Shown in pieces: positions 54,579-63,195 of a stretch of DNA of 64,000 nucleotides (the stretch's first letter is position 1; the number at the start of each line of letters is the position of its first letter). Both the position numbers and the translations under genes were made by a program. The stretch covers positions 23,154-87,153 of the forward strand of contig NZ_CAJPQR010000004.1 in the NCBI RefSeq assembly GCF_905372745.1. Direction: 5' to 3'. The notes below the pieces were generated by a model. The model saw nothing but the letters and a program-made list of their open reading frames with translations. It was not told where the DNA came from and searched no databases. This stretch comes from an uncultured Campylobacter sp. (GTDB taxonomy: Bacteria; Campylobacterota; Campylobacteria; Campylobacterales; Campylobacteraceae).

Positions 54579-54709
54579 TTTTGATTCCCCATAAATGACG
54601 GATTTCAAGCTTTAAAATTTTAAACCCGTTTCGGTTACGGACGACGAGTCCGCGCCCTCACGGATTAAAATTTTAAAGTTAAACTACGCCTATTCTGTCT
54701 GGAATATTT
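54579..54709 (+). repeat. Structured intergenic repeat, copy 2
   Basis: It shares the blocks listed for 36955-37087 in the same order and orientation. Here the inverted arms are CTTTAAAATTTTAA (54610-54623) and TTAAAATTTTAAAG (54665-54678), different in sequence from copy 1 but again perfectly paired. The centre ACGGACGACGAGTCCGC can fold as GGAC/GTCC. It fills most of the gap between moeA (minus) and telA 2 (plus). Confidence 0.8.
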
Positions 54710-54797
54710 CTGCCGATTTTACTAAATTTAATCGTAAATTATGCTAATAAAGCACAGAAGTTTATTATTAAGCCTGTAAAAAGCGTACAAATTTAGT

Positions 54798-54803
54798 TAT
54801 AAT
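54798..54803 (+). promoter_or_regulatory. Probable -10 box for the telA 2 operon
   Basis: AGTTATAATAGC with TATAAT, 29 bases before the TTG start at 54833. Confidence 0.6.
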
Positions 54804-54832
54804 AGCTCTTAAATTTAAGCAAAGGACAAGCT

Positions 54833-55900
54833 TTGAATCAAATCGCTAAAACGCCCCAAGACGTCGTCGCCTTACTCATAGAAAAAAGGAAAGAATTTAC
54901 CGATCCCAAAGAATTTATCGTGTCGTTTGGTAAGGATGAACTGGGCGAGTTTGAAAAGCTAAACGGCGATATGGACATGAAGGTCGGCGACCTGCTTAGC
55001 ATGAGCCAAAGCGTGGGAAGCTCGGTCGGCGAGTCGCTAAAATCGGTCAAAAAATACTCCGCCGAGCTCATAAAAGCAAGCGATAAGATGAAGGAGGGAG
55101 GACTGGGCGCGAAATTTATAAATTTCTTGCTCGGCAAAGACCTAGCCGCCGAGCTGGCTAGCAAATATCAAAGCGTGTCAAGCTTGTTTGAAGAAATCAC
55201 GGCAAATTTAAAGCACTCGATAAACGTTTTAGAAGCTAGAAACGACGAAATCTCAGAGAAGCAAAAGGAACTCTCGCTCATCATAGAAAGCCTAAAAGGA
55301 AAGATAGAAATTTTAAGCAAAACAGACGAGCTCATCGAAAATTTAGCGGCAAATCAAACGGACGAAGAGCAGAAAAAATTTCTCCTCGAAGAGGCGCTAT
55401 TTTACATCCGTATGCATCTGCAAAATTTGCAACAAGTGCTCGTGGTGATGCAGCAAAGCCTCGCAAACTACGCTACTATCAAGCACAATAACTCGCTTTT
55501 AAGTTTTGCCACGCAAAACACGATCACAACTAGCATCACCGCGCTAAAAACCAACGTCTATATCGCAAGCGCCGCGCAGGAAGGCAAAAAGCAGCTAAAA
55601 GCGGTTTCTGAGATGGACAAGCTAGCTAGCGACGTCATCCTAAAAAACGCGCAGGACGTAAACGATACGGCTACGGATGTGATGGCAAAAGTTGCAGGCG
55701 GCGCGCTAGATAACGAGAGCCTCGAAAAAGCGATAAATTTGATGATAGATTCGCTAGATAAGATAGAAAATTTCAAAAACGAGGCGCTACCGAAGATGAA
55801 AGAAAATATCGCTAAAATCGCGCAGATGAGCAAGACGCTAGAAAGCAAGGTAAATAAGCTAGAAAAAATCGAGCAAAGCGACGTGTATAGCATAGAATAA
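54833..55900 (+). CDS. TelA-family toxic anion resistance protein (module 2)
   Basis: 355 residues, all-helical. The C-terminal part resembles TelA: LVVMQQSLANYATIKHNNSLLSFATQNTITTSITALKTNVYIASAAQEGKKQLKAVSEM and ASDVILKNAQDVNDTATDV. It is a diverged paralogue of the protein encoded at 48809. TTG start with AAAGGA upstream. It heads a unit with yqiJ-like and flotillin genes (59- and 22-base gaps), tying this TelA to membrane-domain proteins. Confidence 0.82.
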   Translation: MNQIAKTPQDVVALLIEKRKEFTDPKEFIVSFGKDELGEFEKLNGDMDMKVGDLLSMSQSVGSSVGESLKSVKKYSAELIKASDKMKEGGLGAKFINFLLGKDLAAELASKYQSVSSLFEEITANLKHSINVLEARNDEISEKQKELSLIIESLKGKIEILSKTDELIENLAANQTDEEQKKFLLEEALFYIRMHLQNLQQVLVVMQQSLANYATIKHNNSLLSFATQNTITTSITALKTNVYIASAAQEGKKQLKAVSEMDKLASDVILKNAQDVNDTATDVMAKVAGGALDNESLEKAINLMIDSLDKIENFKNEALPKMKENIAKIAQMSKTLESKVNKLEKIEQSDVYSIE

Positions 55901-55958
55901 AGCGGAGCTAAGGTCAAATTTGACCTCGCAAGCGACAAAATTTAAAAAAAGGTAAAAA

Positions 55959-56579
55959 ATGGATCAAATTTTAGAGCTTCTTGGCAACAATCTTATATTT
56001 TCCGTTCCGCTGGTTATCGTCGTAGTTTTTGCCTTGCTTGATGTTATTTTGATGATGACCGGATTTTCGGTGCTTGAGCCGCTAAACGGGCTGTTTGACG
56101 GAGCCGAGAGCATCGATGCGCCTGGTGCCGAGCTGCTAGCGTGGGCGAACAAGGGCGGCGTGCCTAGCACCGTTTTTTACGGGATTTTGCTTATGAGTTT
56201 TGGAGCGTGCGGGCTTTTTATCGTTAGCGTTTTTTATGGATTTGCGGCGCCTGCGTGGTATATGAGCGCGGTTATCGCCGCAGTTTCGTTTTTTATCGCT
56301 TTAGCTTGGACTAGATGGGTGAGCTTGCTTGCGGCAAAATACCTGCCTCAAGTGCAAAGCGCTGCGTTTAGTAAAAAGGAGCTTCTTGGCTGCGAATGCG
56401 AAGTAAAGGACTATAAAATCACAAAAGAGCAAGGCGGAGACGTTAAAGTTACGGATAAAAACGGCAAGGAGCGTTTCGTATTTGCAAGAGCTGCCGATGA
56501 AAACGAGCTTATAAAAGGCGATACCGCGCTCATCGTTAAAATCGAAAAAAATAACTTTTACGTCAGGAAAAAATCATAA
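55959..56579 (+). CDS. YqiJ-like inner-membrane OB-fold protein
   Basis: 206 residues. Three or four membrane segments in the first 125 residues (VPLVIVVVFALLDVILMMTGF, FYGILLMSFGACGLFIVSVFYG, AVIAAVSFFIALAWTRWV), then a small beta domain (LLGCECEVKDYKITKEQGGDVKV ... KGDTALIVKIEKNNFYV) with an OB/NfeD-like plan. This matches YqiJ, the usual partner encoded next to the flotillin YqiK, as here. It probably anchors or regulates the flotillin assembly. Confidence 0.85.
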   Translation: MDQILELLGNNLIFSVPLVIVVVFALLDVILMMTGFSVLEPLNGLFDGAESIDAPGAELLAWANKGGVPSTVFYGILLMSFGACGLFIVSVFYGFAAPAWYMSAVIAAVSFFIALAWTRWVSLLAAKYLPQVQSAAFSKKELLGCECEVKDYKITKEQGGDVKVTDKNGKERFVFARAADENELIKGDTALIVKIEKNNFYVRKKS

Positions 56580-56600
56580 ATTTAATCAAAGGAGAGTGGT

Positions 56601-58382
56601 ATGAATATTGACGGGATGACGTCTTTAGCCGTATTTGTCGGCATAGGACTCTTTTCTATCATCATTTTAGGTATCGTTTTTTCAAGACTTTACCGAAAGA
56701 CGACAAAGGAGCTTACGTTCGTGCGAACGGGATTTGGCGGCGAAAAGGTCGTCGTAGACGGCGGCGCGCTGATACTGCCGATACTGCATGATTATATCGA
56801 CATAAATATGCAGTCGATGAAAGTTACGGTTGCTCGCTCTAAAAGCGATAGCTTCATAACCAAAGACAGGATGCGCGTAGATATCACGGCTGATTTTTAC
56901 ATCAGAGTGGGCGAGGATAGGGAGTCTATATCTCGCGCGGCGCAGACTCTGGGTAAAAAGACGGTCGATCTAAGAGAGCTAACCGGGCTGATAGAAGGCA
57001 AGCTCATAGCCACGCTCCGCTCGGTAGCAAGCTCGATGGAGATGAAAGAGCTACACGAAAAAAGAGATGAATTTAGCTCGCAGGTCAAAAACGCCATCGA
57101 AGCCGATCTATCTAAAAACGGCCTTCAGCTAGAGTCCGTATCTCTTACGTCGCTTGATCAAACAGCAAAAGAGTTTTTTAACGAAAACAACGCCTTTGAC
57201 GCGGAGGGTTTAACAAGCCTAACGCAAACCATCGAGGAGCGCAAAAAGCTACGAAACGATATCGAGCGCTCGACCGAGGTGCAAATAGCGCAGAAAAACT
57301 ACGAGACGCAGTCGGAGAAATTTGAAATCCAAAGAAAACAAGCCGAGGCCGAAGCAACGCAGCAAACAAAAATAGCAAATTTCCAAGCAGAACAAGAAGC
57401 GCTAAGGGCAAAAGAGGCCGAAAGTAGGCGCAAAGAGGCCGAGGAGGCCAAGATCGTCGCAAACAAAGCTATCGAAGAAGCGCAGATAAATAAAGCGCGC
57501 GCCATCGAAACCGTCGAGATAGAAAAGGCAAGAGCCATCAGAGAAGCCGAGATCAATAAAGAAAAAGCCGTCGAACTGGCAAATCAGAGCAAAAACATAG
57601 AAATCGCCAAAAAAGTCGAAGAAGAGGCTGCGGCTAAAACGCTAGCCAACGAGAAAAAGGCGCTAGAAGCCGCGTCTTTTGAAAAGATCAAAACGTCATC
57701 TGAGACCGAGCAGGCTGAGCGCGCTAAAAAGCTAGCGCTAATCGAAGCGCAAAAAGAGGCCGAGCAGCTATCTATCGAAAAAACCGTCGCCGCAAAAGCC
57801 GAAAAAGAAGCCGAGGAAAACCTAGCTGAAGCTGCTAAAATCAAAGCTATGGGTGCTAGCGAAGCGCTAAAAATCAAGGCTACCGCCGAAGCTGAAGCTA
57901 TAAAGATAACCGCTGAAGCCAATAGGCTAAACTACGAAGTCGAAGCTAAAGGTAAAACCGAGATAAATAACGCCGAAAATATCGTCTCGGCGGAGATTTT
58001 GGAAAATAGATTTAAACTTGCATTGGTCGAGTTTATGCCGCAAATCATCGCCCAGGTCGTAAAACCGGCTGAGAAAATCGACTCTATCAAAATCGTGCAA
58101 ATGGCTGGCCTTGGCGGCGCAAATCAGAGCGGTGCGGGCTTGAATGCTAGCAGCGGCGTTAGCAACGCGGGCGCTTCGCTATCCGATCAAATCGTAAATG
58201 CGTCTTTAAACTATAAAGTAAACGCGCCTATAATAGACGACCTAATGAAGCAAGTAGGCATCGACCTAAACGGCGGGATACAAAATATCGCCCAGCCTCT
58301 GCGCAGCGGCGAAAAGTTAGGTAGCGCCTCTGATTTAAACGGCTCCGAGCAAAAATCTAATGCTGCAAAAGGCGGAAAATAG
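56601..58382 (+). CDS. Flotillin-family SPFH protein (YqiK-like)
   Basis: 593 residues. One N-terminal membrane helix (about 8-30), an SPFH domain (about 40-200: TFVRTGFGGEKVVVDGGALILPILHDYIDINMQSMKVTV, LEGKLI-type LIEGKLIATLRSVASSMEMKELHEKRDEF), then a very long Ala/Glu/Lys coiled coil of about 260 residues, a short hydrophobic helix and a Gly/Ser/Asn-rich tail. Flotillins oligomerise into cages or rafts on the inner membrane. RBS AAAGGAG. Third gene of the telA 2 unit. Confidence 0.93.
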   Translation: MNIDGMTSLAVFVGIGLFSIIILGIVFSRLYRKTTKELTFVRTGFGGEKVVVDGGALILPILHDYIDINMQSMKVTVARSKSDSFITKDRMRVDITADFYIRVGEDRESISRAAQTLGKKTVDLRELTGLIEGKLIATLRSVASSMEMKELHEKRDEFSSQVKNAIEADLSKNGLQLESVSLTSLDQTAKEFFNENNAFDAEGLTSLTQTIEERKKLRNDIERSTEVQIAQKNYETQSEKFEIQRKQAEAEATQQTKIANFQAEQEALRAKEAESRRKEAEEAKIVANKAIEEAQINKARAIETVEIEKARAIREAEINKEKAVELANQSKNIEIAKKVEEEAAAKTLANEKKALEAASFEKIKTSSETEQAERAKKLALIEAQKEAEQLSIEKTVAAKAEKEAEENLAEAAKIKAMGASEALKIKATAEAEAIKITAEANRLNYEVEAKGKTEINNAENIVSAEILENRFKLALVEFMPQIIAQVVKPAEKIDSIKIVQMAGLGGANQSGAGLNASSGVSNAGASLSDQIVNASLNYKVNAPIIDDLMKQVGIDLNGGIQNIAQPLRSGEKLGSASDLNGSEQKSNAAKGGK

Positions 58383-59055
58383 CTTAAATATAAGGCTCGT
58401 AAATCCCGCCCCGCCAGTGTGCGACGCAGCTACGGATTTTGAGCCTAAATTTTAAAAACTAGGCAATAATGATAAATGCGGATAAATTTAAATCGCCGAC
58501 GGTTTAAATTTATCTTGCGTTGATGTTTGGTTAAAGCTAGCTTAACGGGCTTGACGTGCGGTTTGATTTGGGCAAAAAATAAAACTATAAGCATGAAATT
58601 TGCACGTCTCGTTAGGCGTTTTTGAAATTATCCAAAAGCGGCCAAACGGGGCAAAAATCGCTCGGTAAACGGACGCGGTCAAAATTTAGCTCCATGGTTT
58701 TATCGCTAGAAGTTCGCGACCAATTTTTCCAAATAGCTCAAACTGTAAAGACTTACTTAAAATATAAAACTAAAATTTAGCGTTAAATTTTATCCTTACG
58801 GCGTTTTTACGTTCGGGTTTTTAAAAATGGCTAAAATAGCGTTTGGAGTAAATTCTGTAAAACTCTCGTCTATAAATTTGCGGCAATCTCTTAAGCAACC
58901 AAGCGCTTCTAAATAGTAAATAATCAAAAATCAAAAATAAACAAAAGCCTTCAAATAACGATTTATCGCGACGATACGAGGGCGATTTGATATTAAATTT
59001 GTTTTTGAATTTACCGCAAAGCGGCAAAAGAACCGAAATAGGCGGCTAAATTTAT
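58383..59055. other. Non-coding region between convergent units
   Basis: No gene supported. A 68-residue minus frame at 58821-59027 has neither RBS nor coding character. AAATTT palindromes throughout; no clear terminator after the flotillin gene. Confidence 0.5.
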
Positions 59056-59694
59056 CTAATTCGTATATTTTTGCAGCTTTTCAAAGTCTATTATCAAAAT
59101 TTCATGCGGCGTGATGCGCCTGATGACGTCTTCTTTTATGAGTTCGTTGAATGCGGTGCTGGCGCTTTGTCGCTTTAAGCCCACGAAACTAGAAAGCACC
59201 TTAAGCGAAAACGGTAAAAAGACGTATCTGTAGCCGTTTTGGGTCAAATTTTGCTCTGCGGCAAGCTCGATGAGGAAGTTTGCTATGCGGCCTTTGGCGC
59301 TTTCAAAGAGTATGGATTTTATGATTTGGTGTTGCAAAAGCGCGATATTTGCGAGCGAGTCGGCATAGGCCTTTGCGAAACGCTCGTTTTTTAGCAGTTC
59401 GCCGACGTCGCGCACGTCGATGAAGTAAATTTCGCTATCCTCTAAAATTTCCAGCGCGCAGGCGTCGCTTAGGATCGTGATGTTGTCCTTTTGTAGGTTA
59501 TAAAGGATAAATTCCTCGCCGTCCTCAAAAAACGCGAGCTTGCCGGAGCCGCTTTTAAATATCGCGACGCTGATGCCTTCAGCGTAAACCGTGCTGCCTT
59601 TAGTTAGGACGCGGCGGTTAAATTTAGCGATTTCGTCATTGCTTAAAGATGAGACGACATTCGTTTCTAGTAGTCCTAACCTTGATCTTTTCAC
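59056..59694 (-). CDS. Crp/Fnr family transcriptional regulator
   Basis: 212 residues. The cyclic-nucleotide-binding-like beta barrel spans about 25-110 (TKGSTVYAEGISVAIFKSGSGKLAFFEDGEEFILYNLQKDN), then the dimer helix (FAKAYADSLANIALLQHQIIKSILF) and the winged helix (RIANFLIELA, LPFSLKVLSSFVGLKRQSASTAFNELIKEDVI). It lacks the Fnr cysteine cluster and the cAMP-binding RS pair, so the signal is unknown (redox, NO or haem are known in relatives). Flanking spacers of about 670 bases on both sides leave it isolated. Confidence 0.88.
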   Translation of the reverse strand: MKRSRLGLLETNVVSSLSNDEIAKFNRRVLTKGSTVYAEGISVAIFKSGSGKLAFFEDGEEFILYNLQKDNITILSDACALEILEDSEIYFIDVRDVGELLKNERFAKAYADSLANIALLQHQIIKSILFESAKGRIANFLIELAAEQNLTQNGYRYVFLPFSLKVLSSFVGLKRQSASTAFNELIKEDVIRRITPHEILIIDFEKLQKYTN

Positions 59695-60372
59695 GTTTTT
59701 ACCTTAAATAAACTCGTATTTTAGCCTACGCAATATTAAATAACATTAAAATTTATTATCCCGCGAGTAAATGATGCTTAAAGCTAAAAAGCAGACTGGT
59801 TAAAAGAACGAATTTGTGTATCCTTAAATAAAAATATTAATCCTTAAATCAAATTTATACTCACAGCCGCGCTAAGCCTCCCCGGCGCATCGCGGGTATG
59901 GACTGAGGCGCCGATTTTACCGCGCAAAACGGCTCGTAAAGGACGGCAAGCTTTACTTAAAATAGATATTTTGAAAAGATTTCAAGGCCCAAAACGCTTA
60001 AGCCTCCAACGGCAAAGCTAAAGAGCATCTACGATAAGCGCAGTAGGCTTAAAAGCGGGTTTTACGGGCGTTTGCGATTTTTAGCGGATAAATTAAATCC
60101 GCCGCTAAAATGCCACCAAGCAGGTAGTTTACTCCAGCTTTGCAAGCTTAGATTCCCCGCGCCAGGGCGGCAACGACGCGGAGCGCTATGTTTAGCGGCT
60201 TAGATTTAGCGCGTATTTGCCTCAGCTAGCGCCTTCTTTTGGGTCGCTTACGCTAAATTTTACCGCCGCGCGCCTGTTTTTACTTTACTTTTTTAGCCGA
60301 GATATTTGGGCTAAATTTATCCTTTTATGAGCCTAAAATAGCTAAAATCGCTAAAAAATCTAAAGGCTAAAA
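59695..60372. other. Non-coding region of about 680 bases
   Basis: No supported gene. AT-rich near 59720-59860, where the regulator's promoter is expected, then GC-richer. No FMN riboswitch is recognisable ahead of the riboflavin synthase gene. Confidence 0.5.
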
Positions 60373-61005
60373 ATGTTTAACGGACTAATTCGCGAGATCG
60401 CGCAGGTTGCGAGCTATTCGCAAAATACCCTGCGACTAAAAGCCGCGTACCGCCCGAATTTAGGCGATAGCGTCGCGGTAAACGGCGCGTGTCTTAGCGT
60501 GACGCAGCTGCACTCAGACGGCTTTAGCGTGGAGCTTAGCGCCGAGACTAGAGCGCACATCGCGACGGAAAATTTGCGCGGACGCGTGCATATCGAGCCT
60601 GCGATGCGGCTAGCCGACCGCGTAGACGGGCATCTGCTGCAAGGCCATGTAGACGCTATCGGCGAGGTTGCACGTATAAAGCGGCGCGAAAACGGGGTTG
60701 ATTTTTATATAAATTTGCCTCCTAGCGTCATGCCTTTGATGGCAAACAAAGGCAGTATCGCGGTCGAGGGCGTGAGCCTCACGATCAACGAGGTTTTGCC
60801 TGCAGGCGTGCGCCTCACGATCATCCCGATTACCTTTCGCGAGAGCTTGTTCGGCGAGTTTGAGCCGGGACGCCGCGTAAACGTAGAAAGCGACCTGCTC
60901 GCGCGCTACGTAGCTAGGCAGCTAGAGTTTGGTCTCGGTGCCCAAAACGGCGGCAAAGGCGAGATCGGCTGGGACGAGTCGCAGTATATCGCGAGCCTTT
61001 ATTAG
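60373..61005 (+). CDS. ribE: Riboflavin synthase, alpha subunit
   Basis: 210 residues built as two similar lumazine-binding barrels. It dismutates 6,7-dimethyl-8-ribityllumazine to riboflavin. It begins MFNGLIREIAQV (usual MFTGII-like start), and repeat markers are DSVAVNGACLSVTQ, LQGHVDAIGEV in the first half and GSIAVEGVSLTIN and VNVESDLLARYVARQLE in the second. ATG with AAAGG upstream. The next gene starts 87 bases later. Confidence 0.92.
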   Translation: MFNGLIREIAQVASYSQNTLRLKAAYRPNLGDSVAVNGACLSVTQLHSDGFSVELSAETRAHIATENLRGRVHIEPAMRLADRVDGHLLQGHVDAIGEVARIKRRENGVDFYINLPPSVMPLMANKGSIAVEGVSLTINEVLPAGVRLTIIPITFRESLFGEFEPGRRVNVESDLLARYVARQLEFGLGAQNGGKGEIGWDESQYIASLY

Positions 61006-61092
61006 GCTTTTGCGAAGCAAAATTTATAGCTTGCGAATTTAGCTTGCAAAACCGCACTCTATACGGAGCGGACGGTGACGAAAAAGGAAAAA

Positions 61093-61827
61093 ATGAAGCG
61101 GGAAATTTTAGACGTAGTTTTTGAGAGCGAGCGCTTGAAGCTCGGCTTTACGACGCGATTTGGCGGCATAAGCGAAGGGGCGTATAAGGGGTTAAATTTA
61201 GCGGGTCACGTCGGCGACCTGCCGCAAAACGTAGCAAAAAATCGCGAAATTTTAGCCGCTGCGCTTGATATCGCGCCTTTTAATCTAAAATTTATGCGTC
61301 AAATTCACTCAAATCGCGTGGAAATTTTGCGAGATATTGATGATGAGCTACCGCCTTGTGACGGCGTGATAACGGCATTAAAGGGCGTTACGCTTTGCGT
61401 TTTGGTCGCCGACTGTTCGCCCGTTTTGATCGCGGACGAGAGGCGGGGCGTGGTTGCCGCAGTGCATGCGGGCAGGACGGGCGTAACTGGTAAAATTTGC
61501 ACGAATGCGGTAAATTTGATGGCGAGCGAGTTTGGCTGCGAGGCGGGCGATCTGCGCGTATTCGTCGGCGCAAATATCAAGGCGCGAAACTACGAGGTGG
61601 GCGAGCTAGATCTGTGTGCGTTTAACCGATATAAAAAAGAGGGTAAATTTGACATGGGAGCGGCCTTGCGGGACGAATTTGCGCAGCTTGGCGTAGGGCG
61701 AGTAGAGTTTGATCCGCGCTGTACGTTTGAGACGGGGGAGCTGTTTTCCTACCGTAGAGATGGCGTCACGGGGCGATTTTGCGGGTTTATCATGAACAAG
61801 CCCATGCCTATGAAACGTAAAAATTAA
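61093..61827 (+). CDS. pgeF: Laccase-domain protein / peptidoglycan editing factor
   Basis: 244 residues from ATG 61093, chosen over the GTG at 61075 because AAGGA lies 5 bases upstream of the ATG. The YfiH/PgeF signature is clear: LKLGFTTRFGGISEGAYKGLNLAGHVGD, FMRQIHSNRV, VLVADCSPVLIAD and AAVHAGRTGVTGKI, with the metal-binding His and Cys residues. PgeF hydrolyses wrong amino acids from peptidoglycan precursors; older names call it polyphenol oxidase. Confidence 0.9.
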   Translation: MKREILDVVFESERLKLGFTTRFGGISEGAYKGLNLAGHVGDLPQNVAKNREILAAALDIAPFNLKFMRQIHSNRVEILRDIDDELPPCDGVITALKGVTLCVLVADCSPVLIADERRGVVAAVHAGRTGVTGKICTNAVNLMASEFGCEAGDLRVFVGANIKARNYEVGELDLCAFNRYKKEGKFDMGAALRDEFAQLGVGRVEFDPRCTFETGELFSYRRDGVTGRFCGFIMNKPMPMKRKN

Positions 61828-62111
61828 ACGCAATTTGCGCGCGAATTTTAAAGCTTGTTGTGCCCTCACGCTAAACTAGCGAGAGTTAAAATTTATTCGA
61901 AAATATCTAAAATTTAGCCCTTAACGCCATAAAATCAGGTAACGGTAAGGCGTTTCAGGCTAAATGATGCCGCCTTTAGGCGTATAAAAACTCGGGCAAA
62001 TTTTGGCCGAAATTTAGGGCGTGCGGATCGGCGAGTTTAGTTAAAATTTCATTTATGTTTATTAAAGAGGGCTAAAATTCGGATTGAAATTTTATAAAAC
62101 AAGGAGCCAAA

Positions 62112-62681
62112 ATGAGAAAAATTTTACTTTGTTTGATTGTTGCGGCGAGCGTGCTTTTTGCGGCGCAAACGAGATCCTCAAACGAGATGGCAAGCGTTCC
62201 TGCGAGCGCGCCTGCAAATTCGGCAAATAAGCAGTTTGAAGACGCGCTAGCGATGTACCGAGTTTCGGACTTCAAAGAGGCGGCGAGACTCTTTAATCTA
62301 GCGTGCGAAGACGGACACGCGCGTGCCTGCTATGATATGGGCGCGATTATAGCTAGCGGCAAAGTCGCGGCTATGCAGCCTGAAGCGGCGGTTAAATTTT
62401 ACGAGCGAGCGTATAAAATGGGCGATAAGCTGGGCTGCTACGCATTAGCATACGCTCATCAGACGGGTGCCGGCATAGCAAAAGATGAAGCTCGGGCGTA
62501 CGAGCTCTATAAAAACGCATGCGAGCTTGGGCTAGCTAAAGGCTGCAACGAAGCCGGCTTCATGAGCGAGCGCGGCATGGGCGTAAACGCGGACGTCAAA
62601 GCTGCGGTTAAATTTTACGAAAAAGCGTGCAAGATGGGGCTAGAGGTCGGCTGCGAAAACGCTAAAATCTTAAAGCGTTAG
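62112..62681 (+). CDS. Secreted Sel1-repeat protein
   Basis: 189 residues. Signal peptide MRKILLCLIVAASVLFAA. The mature part is three or four Sel1 repeats with cysteine staples: CEDGHARACYDMGAIIASG, KLGCYALAYAHQTGAGIAKDEARAYELYKNACELG, KGCNEAGFMSERGMGVNADVKAAVKFYEKACKMGLEVGC. Periplasmic or secreted scaffold, like the ones at 17287 and 24162. AAGGAG RBS; single gene. Confidence 0.88.
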   Translation: MRKILLCLIVAASVLFAAQTRSSNEMASVPASAPANSANKQFEDALAMYRVSDFKEAARLFNLACEDGHARACYDMGAIIASGKVAAMQPEAAVKFYERAYKMGDKLGCYALAYAHQTGAGIAKDEARAYELYKNACELGLAKGCNEAGFMSERGMGVNADVKAAVKFYEKACKMGLEVGCENAKILKR

Positions 62682-62783
62682 ACTCGGCTAGCGGCTAAAA
62701 TTTAACTCGGTTGCGCGTTCTTGTTTTGCAGGGTGCGCGCCGAGTTTAAATTTGAGCTAAAATTTCACTAAAAATCGAGAAAA

Positions 62784-62999
62784 ATGCCATACGAAAATTT
62801 TAAATCAAAAAATCCTCTCGCGGCAAAAATCGCCGCAAACGCGAGAAAATTTGACGTCCAGACGCTGCAAAACGAGCAGCTCGTAAATTTGCTTTTAAAC
62901 GAGAAAAAGATCGAAATCTCTAGCGAGCAAAAAGAGGCCGTCGAGCGCGTATTTACGGGACTAATGAAGATAGAAGAAATAGTGCAGCTAAGCGGTTAG
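62784..62999 (+). CDS. Small conserved hypothetical protein
   Basis: 71 residues, charged and helical, no signal or membrane segment. It begins MPYENFKSKNPLAAKIAANARKF. The reading frame has coding-like codon use, but the region before the ATG (CGAGAAAAATG) has only a weak RBS. No family recognised. Confidence 0.6.
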   Translation: MPYENFKSKNPLAAKIAANARKFDVQTLQNEQLVNLLLNEKKIEISSEQKEAVERVFTGLMKIEEIVQLSG

Positions 63000-63195
63000 A
63001 TTGCTAAACTTTGAATCCGCTCTCCTAATCTACAAAAATAAAACCCAAGCATCATCCGAATCGCCGTTTCTCCACCCAAAACCGAAATATCCTGTTTTTA
63101 TCAAAATTTGATGTAAAATGACGGCGCGATATCGCAGTTAAGAAAGCCAAAAAACGTAAAATTTACAATCAAAAACCCAAAGCAAAGGAGAAAAT

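Noticed and set aside
54579..54709. A molybdenum-cofactor riboswitch upstream of moeA
   Set aside because: The element points away from moeA, and its only other copy lies near genes unrelated to molybdenum; the core does not look like the Moco motif.
58821..59027. 68-residue minus-strand frame
   Set aside because: No RBS and no family; composition matches the surrounding non-coding DNA.
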